NCBI RefSeq assembly: GCF_029227915.1
Contig: NC_079878.1
Coordinates: forward strand, 9,982,001-10,046,000
Length of the DNA stretch: 64,000 nucleotides
Source of the DNA: Hydractinia symbiolongicarpus
Taxonomy: Eukaryota > Cnidaria > Hydrozoa > Anthoathecata > Hydractiniidae
Direction: 5' to 3'
Shown here: one piece after another, positions 1-9,058 of the stretch
How positions within the stretch are numbered: the stretch's first letter is position 1
Layout: the number at the start of each line of letters is the position of its first letter
The notes under the pieces: generated by a model
What the model was told of the DNA's origin: nothing
Seen by the model: only the letters and a program-made list of their open reading frames with translations
The model's database searches: none
Made by a program: the position numbers and the translations under genes

Positions 1-17
1 TTAGGTGTGTGGTCTTC

Positions 18-150
18 AGGTCTTACACACGCATAATCCAATATAAATATGTGATTTACAACAAAATAAACTACATAAATTGTAGCTTCATAGTGAGATT
101 ATCTTTTGCTAAAATAGTTATAATATAAGTGAAAAACAAGACAAATAAGA
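18..150. repeat. Flanking repeat of Penelope-like element (left copy)
   Basis: This stretch resembles 1339-1450: both contain a CAGGTCTTA start, an AATCCAATAT core and a TTTGCTAAAA/TTAGCAAAAG region in the same order. The two copies bracket the Penelope-like fragment and could be its pseudo-LTR-like direct repeats or an older host repeat it landed in. Similarity was judged by eye only. Confidence 0.35.
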
Positions 151-204
151 TAGAAACATTGTGGCTTCAGGATAAAATACCAATATTAGGACCAACAATG
201 AGTA

Positions 205-285
205 TGTTTATTATTTTTTATTGACAATATATTTCGGATAAACATTATCCATCCTCAGGTCTAAAAGCAAATAAATAATGTTAAA
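205..285 (-). ncRNA. Hammerhead-ribozyme-like motif of Penelope-like element
   Basis: On the minus strand the conserved core CTGAGGA (fits CUGANGA; + strand 252-258) is followed by a stem-loop with arms GGATAA/TTATCC and then GAAA (+ strand 232-235). After GAAA comes a very short hairpin (TATTG/CAATA) as stem III. Flanking T/A-rich arms could pair as stem I. Penelope-like retroelements are known to carry hammerhead motifs with very short stem III in their terminal repeats, and this one lies just 3' of a Penelope-like ORF on the same strand. Folding and activity are inferred. Confidence 0.55.
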
Positions 286-407
286 AACAGTTAAAAACAA
301 GTATAAAATTATTCAACATATCATACATAAACTACACCTCACACTACAACAAATCAAATTTACAAGAAAATCTAAAAACAAAACGAGTTTAGAAGAGAGT
401 AAGGTAA

Positions 408-1175
408 TTAAATTTTTATTACCAATGCTCTGCTTCTATATTCGTCTTTTGTATTTAAAACCGGTTTGATGTAATTGATCATTAACGCCTCAAGAGTCAT
501 TAAATGATAAACGTTCCGTGTTGATGAACATAAAATTGATACATTTTCCATTGTTAAAAGATTATTGCAATCGTCGAAATGCTTTCCCACCGGACCAGTT
601 CTTTTATGTTCCTTAAGTCGTTTGATTAAATGTCGGCTCGTCTGTCCGACATAGCACGAGTTGCATCGTGGACATTCTATTTTGTATACCAAACAACTTT
701 TGAAACATTTTTCAATTACAGGTTTCAATGGAGGCAGAGAACTTTTCAACTTTTTCAATGTGAAAATAATTTTACACGGAATATTCAACTTTCTCATAGA
801 AGTTTCAAATTTCTCCGAAACTCGCCCACGATATTGAATGAAAATCATCTTCTCTTCAGACTCTTCTTTCTCGTTTTCTTCATCAGGATTCTCGTTATCA
901 TTATTTTCCATAATCTTAGATATCGTACTTTAAATTATCGGGTCATAGAAAGCTTTCGGATATTGATTTTTCTCAAGAACAGTTTTACCTTTTTCTAGAC
1001 TTTGGTGAAAATTCGACCATGTGCTACACGCTCGATGTATTCGATGAACTAGGCCGGATACGACTGACCGTTTATATTTCCGTGGTGCCAGTGAATGAAC
1101 AAGACAGATTGTCGTAACACCCTCCTTCGTTATGATTATTATATGTTTTTCTCCTTGTTGTTTACAAAAATACAC
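408..1175 (-). pseudogene. Penelope-like retroelement ORF, 3' part with GIY-YIG domain, one in-frame stop
   Basis: Penelope-like elements encode a reverse transcriptase followed by a GIY-YIG endonuclease. The segment 1175-930 reads as the end of the RT region (pattern YKRSVVSGLVHRIHRACSTW). Segment 911-408 gives a charged linker and then a cysteine-rich GIY-YIG-type domain: CPRCNSCYVGQTSRHLIKRL, followed by an EHK motif and downstream catalytic-type E and N positions. Both segments are in one reading frame, separated by a TAA at 932-930, so a single stop breaks the ORF. The RT palm is missing, with truncation near 1130-1175. The element is dead but recognisable. Confidence 0.8.
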
Positions 1176-1518
1176 TAATGAAAATTTAATATTTTATTAA
1201 GACTGTTGTTAAACAGACCACCTGATGGAAAAATCTATGCAAAAACAATGCAGGGTATGCTTGCTGTATTGCACTTTTTTCATTATAAATTTTAAATAAT
1301 TTTAATGCTCCTGTGAACAGAATTGAAGGTACTGTTTTCAGGTCTTAATTGCATACATAAAATCCAATATCATCAACCAAAAGATATTTTTATACCATCT
1401 TTAGCAAAAGTACATGAACTATCACCAAAATAGTAAAAAATACAATGAAAACAAAACGAATGTGCTATAATAAAGATTCACCTATGTAGACACACCATCC
1501 TGATAAACTATCTGAGTT

Positions 1519-1943
1519 CATCACTAACATTGCTGCCATAGTGTAGTAGATTTGTCCGTGGCGCCGTAGATTAGTGGTTATGCCGGAGACCGGGGTTCGA
1601 TTCCTCTTGACAGCGATTCAACACGGACAAGTGAATGTTAACATAGCCCCGGGATAACCCAAGCCATGTAAGTAAATTGGGAAGATGGCACATTATGTGG
1701 GCCGTTGGATGTTGCCGGGAGTTGTCTAGTAGAGCACGGGCCCTAATTGGGTTTACGTAGCTCCAAAAGAGCATTAAATACTCTAGGACTCTCCATCTAA
1801 GCCATGGTCCCTCCTGGAAATAATATACAGGGTATATCCCTCGATATTTGTAAGGCCAGCCATGTAAAATATGCACATCTCATCACTAAATCTAGGGATC
1901 ATTGATCAAATCCGTTCGCTACCAGGCAGTATGTTAGTGATGA
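1519..1943. repeat. Imperfect terminal inverted repeats flanking the SINE
   Basis: CATCACTAACATTGCTGCC at 1519-1537 reappears as an imperfect reverse complement at 1926-1943 (GGCAGTATGTTAGTGATG). Together they enclose the SINE. They may be the ends of a small inverted-repeat element into which the SINE inserted. Confidence 0.4.
1557..1880 (+). mobile_element. tRNA-derived SINE
   Basis: The head carries RNA polymerase III promoter boxes: an A-box-like TAGATTAGTGG at 1567-1577 and a perfect B box GGTTCGATTCC at 1594-1604, spaced as in a tRNA. The roughly 270-bp body that follows recurs in reverse orientation at 4325-4588, showing that it is a dispersed family. The second copy lacks the tRNA head. 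Confidence 0.7.
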
Positions 1944-4036
1944 CCAAAGTAGTTCTTTTTTAATATGGCATGATATGCTTGCCGTAACACCCTCCCTTGT
2001 TTTGATCTTGTGAAAAATTTTCATGTTGGGAAAGTCTTTAGCTAAATATATATATATGATAAAAACCATAAAAAGTTTTGTATATGACTTATATTATATC
2101 GTCTTATAGGACTACACAGCAAACACTAAAATAACGCTAAAAATTTCTATAATAACAGCCGTATTTTGTATGTTTAAAATGGTTGCATCGCAGCTTTATT
2201 CCAAGTACCGCAACAACAAAAATGCACAAAAATAATGTATGTATGAGTTTCTGTGAATTATTTTACAGGTTAACGACTAGTAAACATAATTTTTAGGACC
2301 AAAATAACTTGCTGTATAACTTTAGAAACAGTACAAGAATAATTCTCGCTGTATATAGCTAGCTAACTTTTTGAAACAACACAAGAATAATTCTTGCTTT
2401 TGGCCTATAATATTGATCCTAATAAACAGAACAAATTTATCCAAACATTTTTTGCCAACACAAATTTTCCTGTCGTAACAATAAATTACTAATTATCTGT
2501 GTGTGAAGCAAAAATACATGTAGCTATATAGTTAGCTATATAATTAAAGTGTACCAGCTAGCTATATGCGTCACCCTTGGTTATAAATCGGATAGTCTAT
2601 ATCATATTGTCTAATTAGGCAATATGGCCTAATTAAACTACCGTAGCCTCATATGCGTGAAAACAAAATGTTGGGTACGTGTAGTGTTGTCCTCAGAGTG
2701 CAGTAATGTTATTGGTGTTATTGTGGTCTCAACGTTTTGTTGCTTCGTTTTGCTCTCGCCGAAAAAAAAAATCCTAACGTTAATAGCGCGCATGACTTTT
2801 AGAATGCGGCACGTGTATATTGACTTATTGTTTTCACTATGCATTTGTTGACCTTAAAAACAACGAAACCCCTCCTGGAAAAATGCAACATACTTCTTCT
2901 GTTATCACCTTTTAAACGAACCTTGACAAGCTAAAAAACCCTCAATTAATCCATTGTAAATATCTGTTTAGCATTACATTACATTCCCGAAAGGCAATGA
3001 ATTCACATTTTGCGACACTGTTAAAATCGTATTTAGTTTGAAAAAGCCTGTTATAACATCCATTTCAAAGCAATTTCTGTTAAGCCGCTATCTTCTCTAA
3101 AAAGTCGTAGTTTTTCGAAACGATGTCAAACTTATTTACCGTGTTTTTTCTTAGAAAGCACATTTAATAGGAGAGACTGCGCCTAAAGTTGCTAAACATG
3201 CATTACGTCACCCGGCTAATGATCAGCGCTCTCTACTCCTTTGCCAGGAGATAAGAGCCGCCATTAGTAAAAAAAGTATGAATCAAAATCGTGTAATATC
3301 TGTTAATTTGAGTGGGGTTATTTTGTGTGTTAGCATCTAGAAATGATGACTTAAATGTAATTTAACCTTTAAACAAATTATTTTTATACTTTAAGCAAAA
3401 TTGGAATGTCATACATAAATGGAATTTTATATGGAAATTTTTGATTTTGTACAATGCAAAAAGGTATATAAACTTACTTTATTCTTTACGTACATAACTT
3501 TATGTTTTGCGGAAATTCACTGATCATTAATATACTTCAGCTCTAAGGGTATCACCACCATGCTTGTTAACTATAATAGAATAATCCTAAAAAAAGTACA
3601 GCTAGCTAACAGGAACAAGTTCCATTAATTGGAAATTTTGTTCTTATACATTTGTTTTTCTGTGTCTGTGCCATTTCTTAAAAGATAAATAATATTTTAA
3701 AAACTAAATGGCTAATAGTATATTTCTATGCAGGTCAATGGTTTCTCAAACACATGCTATGGCAGTTCACATCATAGTTTTTAATAAGGCTAGTTTTCTA
3801 CCAGGTGGATTAGCGGCCTTCAACAAAAGATTGTCATCTTTTTTTTTCGAAATATGGAAATTTGTTTGGTTCCTTGTTTTTGCGAAGAGACTTTCAGTCA
3901 ACCAGTTCGGCTCAACCTGCAAACCAGGGATCAGGTCCCCTGATCCAGGCATTAGATACCTGAACACCAGGAATATTGTTTTTTGCTTTTGTCGGCACAT
4001 GCGTTTCGTAATCAGAGGTAGTTTGTTGTATAGTTC
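1944..4036. other. No gene recognised
   Basis: AT-rich sequence with short repeats of TAGCTAGCTA/AGCTATATA type around 2350-2560. I see no exon-like open frame with similarity or with clear splice sites. A possible promoter for the eIF4G gene lies at 3203-3290 and is listed separately. Confidence 0.5.
3203..3290 (+). promoter_or_regulatory. Candidate eIF4G promoter and first coding exon (weak)
   Basis: A CRE-like TTACGTCA (3203-3210) precedes a pyrimidine run CTCTCTACTCC of the 5'-TOP type and an ATG at 3278. ATG-AAT-CAA-AAT-C followed by gtgtaa would leave phase 1, which fits the exon starting at 9012. TOP-like leaders are common in translation factor mRNAs. This is phase logic and position only, so other start exons remain possible. 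Confidence 0.15.
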
Positions 4037-4850
4037 ATCATCATCATTTTTGGCTTAACAGCTGTTTTTCATATTAGCATGGTTGGACGGGGTACGTTAA
4101 TAACCCTCTTTCAATTGGATTTAGATTGTGTTAGATCTAAACTGAAATTCCTCTACATCAAGTCTGTTCTTGTTACCTCTTACCAAGTCTGTCTCGGTCT
4201 ACCTCCAGGAACTATCAAGTCTTTACACTTTATTTCCCAATTATTCTCCGTTCTTTCTATGTGTCCCAACTCTCTCTAACAAGCCACTGTTGTACATCAT
4301 TGAAGCTGGAAATACTTGTTAAAAATGTGCGTATTTTACATGGCTAGCCTCACAAATATTGAGGGATATACCCTGTCTATTATTTCCAGGAGGGGCCATG
4401 GCTTAGATCGAGAGTCCTAGAGTATTTAATGCTCATTTTGAGCTACGTAGACCCAATTATTAGGGCCCGCGCTCTACTAGACAACTCCTGGCAACATCCA
4501 ACGGCCCACACAGGGTGCCATCTTCCCATTTTCCCTCACATGGCTTGGGTTAACCCTGGGCTATGGTAACATTCACTCGCCTACTACAAAGTCACACTTG
4601 GCTTCATTGCTAATAATCATCACTTTACACATTCACTCTTAACCTTTTTTCTTTTAGTCCTTTCTTCCACTTCTCAAACTTTTCAACTAATTCTTCCATC
4701 GACTCTGCTACGAGAACCAAATCATCTGCACACAATAACTCCCTTGGACAATCTGCTTTGAACTCCATCAGCAGTGCCTCTAGATGAAAACACCATAGGA
4801 CTAAGTACAAAACCCTGATGTACATCAGCATTTTACACTAAATCCATCAC
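4037..4850 (-). mobile_element. 5'-truncated CR1-like LINE fragment interrupted by a SINE
   Basis: On the minus strand 4831-4625 reads as reverse transcriptase around the catalytic motif: CADDLVLVAESMEELVEKF, with YADD changed to CADD. The 4268-4320 part matches 21275-21320 of the larger LINE at 20.9-22.5 kb, as does 4590-4700. The minus-strand 3' end shows a GATGATGATGA tail, as CR1-type LINEs have. A SINE at 4325-4588 sits between the two LINE parts. The element is a dead fragment. Confidence 0.7.
4325..4588 (-). mobile_element. Headless SINE copy nested in the LINE
   Basis: This is the reverse complement of the SINE body at about 1610-1880 (shared CCAGGAGGGGCCATGGCTTA-type and GGGCCCGCGCTCTACTAGAC-type blocks). 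The tRNA-like head with A and B boxes is absent. Position inside LINE sequence dates it as younger than that LINE copy. Confidence 0.65.
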
Positions 4851-5198
4851 ATCAGATCAGCTATAGTATCTTTGTGGATTTAACTGTACCAAATCAGATG
4901 TTTTACGGTCAGATTGGCTGAAACTGGCATCCACTTTAGTTGACATATATTTGAAATAATCAAAACATTTAGGATTGACCCACAAAATTAGTCATCTGGC
5001 GTGTCATATGCCGATTATTTATTGTAACCAATGCTGGTCGTGCATTCCAATTAGGAAAACTAGGACACATATGACAGCCAAACTTGGGTGTGGAATTAAT
5101 GTGTTGGTTTACGGTAGCGGCAAGTAGATAGAAAGTTTCATGGTATTAGTGACAACAGCTATACTGAAATATGGGTTACTTTTACCTGAGGTAATGAG

Positions 5199-7485
5199 TT
5201 ACTGTATTTTCCGGTATATAACCCGCACAACGTATAACCCGCAGCTCAGCTTTTTTAGGGAGTTATAAACTAGATGCTATCAGATAGCCTGCACCTTCGT
5301 ATAACCCGCATAAAATTTCAATCGATGTGTTTCACTTATCTGCATCTTTGCATAAACCGCATCGTGTTAAGAAAAAAATTCAGCGTATTACATGTACATG
5401 TGCGTGTGTTCTGTTTTTTTCATGATGGAGAGAAGTGGGGGACGTGTAAACTCGTGAACCCCAAACACCAGAACCGAGTGTCTGAACTAGCGACTCTCTT
5501 GGTCTCAACTTCCTTGTCTCCGATTGCCGAAATAATAATGAATTAAAATTAATTTGACAATGCTGTTTTCCTTTTATTTGTAAACATTAATTTCAGCCAA
5601 CAATATCTCTTGCTTCCTGATATTAAACAAACAAACAAATAAAAAATGCTATTGGGTGATAAATCTAAAGTAAAATCTCTCTTTTTATGTATATTTAAGG
5701 TTACTGTAAAGGAAACAATTTTTTTTTAGGTTTTTTGCAAAAAATTCATGAAATATAGAAAAAAAAATCTCTTTCGAATGACATATTTTATATTCCATGA
5801 AAATATTTGGAACATCCTTTTTTTCTGGAAAAAGCCTTTTCAGAGGTGTTATATCCTTCACACCTTCGAGAAAATATGTGCAAAATGAGTTGAGCATATT
5901 TTTTGTAAACATTATGCATAATATGAAACTTCTGTATAAATATATGCATAATACAGGCCTCGTCAGGAAGAAAAATGCTGGCGTGCGAGCTTCGCACGTC
6001 ATGGTACTTCTTAATAATTTTGAGGCGTGCGTTGTTCGCACGGCATAATTTTCAATGGCGTGCGATGGCGTGTGCTCATTTTTGTTCCCATTTTTTTTCC
6101 GAATAATCATAGAACTCGCATACAGCAACACTAATTTTGCCACGTTTTAAAAAGCAGGTAATTTGTTGCGACGAAACTAAAATGTGCGATGCGTTCATTA
6201 TTTATTATTTTTGAAAAAAAAAGTATACGACGTAGCAACAGAACGAAGAAAAATTATAAAACATGCAAGTTACAGTCATAAAACTCTTTCAGTTAATAAC
6301 TTTTTTGTAAATATTTTTTTAGAAGTAAATATTTTTTATTTTTATATTTTTCAAAAAAAATATATCATTAAATCTAATAATCTAATTAACTAATCTAATA
6401 ATCTAATTAACGACATTGTTACAAAAAAAACAGAGGACCTTTTTGTTAATTTATGCTGAATGTAATAGTGCAAAAACGACAAGTCTGCAACTCGCGCTTG
6501 GAAAAAGAAGCCATTTTAAAACATACTAAAACATACATATAAAAATTTGATGTGTGTTTAATTCATTATATTTATTTTTGGAAAATTAACATCTCACGAA
6601 AATAACACCATCAAAAAAGTCTTTCATCAAACATTCAGAAACAAAAAAAAAATAAAAAAAATATAAAAGTATTGATAAATTATAAGGGTTTTTCTGAGAC
6701 TACTCATCAAGTGAGTTTTTTCCTTTACAGTAACCTTAAGTTTTAATGGCATAAAAATAAACAACATAATAATTATCAGGATTGTCTGTAACATCAATGT
6801 ACCGAACAATCTTTTTAAATGTTTATAGAATTTTGTTATCTATTTATATCTCAGCAATCACGGTGTGTATGATGAAATGAATGGCGGCAATGAGGAGGAG
6901 ATAGTTGCATGTGTCTTATCAATTGTATTTTATATTTATTTTGATATTTTCAGCCACCTGTTGCCCGAATGTAGTGAAGATAAAAAAAGAAAATTATTAT
7001 TATCTATACTTTAATTTTAATATTTTTCAATATTTTTAACAGGAATTAATTAAGTCCTGGGCACTAGGTTGTGAAATACATGTCAATTAAACCTAAAAAT
7101 GATACCTGCTATATTGCTCTATTACCAGAAGCAAATCATTTCAATGTGCTCAATGTGATTGCAAAGATATAAATAGATTAGAATTACATTCAACACAAAA
7201 GAAAAATGATCTCCAGAATTGTGTTAAGAGAGAGCTCGTAATTAAATCACGTAGTTGAAGTAAAATTACGTAGATATAGGATCGCGCCTGCAGTTATATT
7301 ATTGTACCATTCTATCCCGTTGGTACTATTTTCTTCATTGATTGTATAAACTTTAAATTTCACAATAAATGACAGAAAATATAAAACTTATCACATAACC
7401 CACACAACATTATAACCCGCACCAACAGTGGAAGTTGTAAAAATAAACTTATAACCCCCGGGTTATATAACGGAAAATACGGTAA
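5199..7485. mobile_element. 2.3-kb inverted-repeat DNA transposon, superfamily unassigned
   Basis: The left end TTACTGTATTTTCC and the right end GGAAAATACGGTAA form terminal inverted repeats with one mismatch. Several subterminal TATAACCCGCA-type repeats occur near 5216, 5231, 5300, 7392, 7412 and 7453, in both orientations at the right end. No transposase is visible inside, so it is non-autonomous. A second, TTAA-flanked element is nested within. An internal block (5428-5540) recurs at 11282-11385. Confidence 0.65.
5699..6735. mobile_element. TTAA-flanked MITE (piggyBac- or Kolobok-like), 1037 bp, nested
   Basis: The ends GGTTACTGTAAAGGAAA and TTTCCTTTACAGTAACC are perfect 17-bp terminal inverted repeats, directly flanked by TTAA on both sides (5695-5698 and 6736-6739). 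A TTAA target duplication is typical of piggyBac and Kolobok transposons. There is no convincing transposase; the open frames inside are AT-rich noise. It lies inside the 5199-7485 transposon and is therefore the younger insertion. Confidence 0.75.
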
Positions 7486-7703
7486 TGCTTGATAATGATT
7501 ATTTGATATTGGTGCAGTGTTCAGAGTTCACTGCTACCCCTGGCTCCTAAAATAGCTGTCTTAATGTGTTGCACAAAGTAATAGAAGTACTTCTAGCATG
7601 AAATCAGATGAAAAATTGTTAATATTGTAATAATATTTATGTGAGTGATTTAATGCTCAGGCAACAAACATTCACACCTTGTGATTCATTGAAAGACCTG
7701 TAA

Positions 7704-7875
7704 TCTCTTTAATAATAATCGCCGTCTGTCTGTCTCTGCACGGAGCCCGCGCTGAGTTAAATAGACGTGCTACGGAATCACGAATATCAAATGCGATATA
7801 TTTTTATCCACTTTTTTGTGACAGGTAAATTTGAAGGACGGCGAACCGATGGATTTTTTATGGGCTACAAACTAG
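7704..7875 (+). mobile_element. Helitron-like non-autonomous unit 1
   Basis: Begins with TC (TCTCTTTAATAATAATCGCC), carries a short CTGT microsatellite (GTCTGTCTGTCTC), and ends with CTAG preceded by a decayed hairpin region (GATGGATTTTTTATGGGC). A TC start, CTRR end and 3' hairpin are Helitron hallmarks. It abuts the next unit without a spacer. Confidence 0.6.
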
Positions 7876-8056
7876 TCTCTTTAATAATAGCCGTCGTTTG
7901 TCTGTGTGACCGCGAAAGCCGCGTCCCGTAACGGAATCACGAAATTTTTATAATGCGCACCAATACCAAATGCAATATATTTTTGTCCACTTTGTTGCGA
8001 CAATTAAATTTAAATGACGGGCGAACCCGTGGATTTTTCCACGGGCTAACACCTAA
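7876..8056 (+). mobile_element. Helitron-like non-autonomous unit 2
   Basis: Starts TCTCTTTAATAATAGCCGTC directly after the CTAG of unit 1. Its 3' end has the perfect hairpin CCCGTGGATTTTTCCACGGG followed by CTAACACCTAA, matching a CTRR terminus. The same hairpin occurs at 41671-41690 and as reverse complement near 53630-53650. Confidence 0.65.
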
Positions 8057-8172
8057 TAATAGCCCTCGTCTGTCTGTCTCTGCGTGAAATGATACTGCAA
8101 GTAGTGAGACTTATAAAACATGGTTTATAAAGGACAACAAACCTGTGAATTTATCCAAGGGCAGTCTTCGAA
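8057..8172 (+). mobile_element. Helitron-like unit 3, decayed
   Basis: Starts within the conserved 5' motif (TAATAGCCCTCGTCTGTCTG) and ends with a mutated version of the 3' hairpin (ACCTGTGAATTTATCCAAGGG). It completes a three-unit head-to-tail array. Confidence 0.45.
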
Positions 8173-8850
8173 TTTCAGATATATTTGGTTCGGCGAATAA
8201 TTGCTGAAGTAACTTCGCAATTTTTCTAAATCACTTTGGCAGTCCTTCGGCAGAAAAAATGCCAAAGACAATGGTCAAAAGCACTGAAAACCTTCGGCAA
8301 TTGCCTCGGCAGACTTCGGCACTTTCTTCTGCACTTTTTAAAAAAACATCGTCGTGGAAACCAGGCGACTAATCGATTTTCGTGACACACTTTACATCAT
8401 TCAAATATAAGCTGGGGGCATCGAGACTATATGTTTTTTATTTTTCGTCCTTTTCAAAGTGGGCAGTGGAAACTTATTTGTGTCATTGTTGTAGTGTCGG
8501 AGACTGCATATATACAGACTGTTCTATATTTGGATTTATAAGGCACAGAGTGAAGTGTTATAGCCTCTTTGTATTTAACTATATTACGAGACACACATGT
8601 TATTTCTTGTCCTGCTGGTATCTCTGCTGGTATCTCTCAATTATTGCGATATCTGTTTGGTGAAATCTAGGAGTATGATAATATGAATATTCATAAAAAA
8701 ACAGATAATTCATAAAAAAAACTACAACAGTCGACGATCGAGTTTCGCTTCGGCAATATTATTGCCGAAGCGAAAGCCTAACAACTGCTAATACTTCAGC
8801 AATTACTTCGGTGCCGAAGCGAGTTGGTTTGTTTTGTTTTAATATGCTCT
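8165..8850. repeat. TTCGGCA-rich repeat region with 33-bp palindrome
   Basis: Motif TTCGGCA/TGCCGAA recurs many times at 8185-8320 and again at 8743-8815. At 8743-8775 a perfect palindrome has 16-bp arms (TTTCGCTTCGGCAATA and its complement) around a single T. No gene is seen. The two motif clusters may be the ends of one decayed inverted-repeat element. Confidence 0.5.
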
Positions 8851-9011
8851 TCCTAAGGTGAATTTTCGGCTTAATGGAACTAGTCTTCTTACCTCAATAC
8901 CTTTTTTCTAAACATTCTTTCTGCCTTCTGTGATTGCCAATAATTACTGAAAAATTTAACCCTTAAGATTTTTCAGAATTCATTTTAACTTTTACAAAAT
9001 CATATTTTTAG

Positions 9012-9058
9012 AATTCATACCAAACCGAGGAGGGCAAGCACATTATCAAAATCAACAG
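9012..9058 (+). CDS. eif4g: eIF4G exon, earliest one found
   Basis: The acceptor TTTTTAG and donor CAG|GTTTGT bracket a 47-nt exon that reads [15 protein letters not shown] after two leading bases. The glutamine- and glycine-rich style matches the next exon and the eIF4G N-terminus. It ends in phase 0, as the exon at 11879 requires. The intron that follows (9059-11878) contains an inverted-repeat transposon and a minisatellite. Confidence 0.55.

Noticed and set aside
5685-6143. 152-codon minus-strand ORF
   Set aside because: Lies across the end of the TTAA-flanked MITE and has low-complexity lysine/phenylalanine composition; no domain.
8743-8775. Rolling-circle viral origin, because AATATTATT sits at the palindrome centre
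   Set aside because: The nonanucleotide does not match, there is no loop, and no Rep-like ORF is near.
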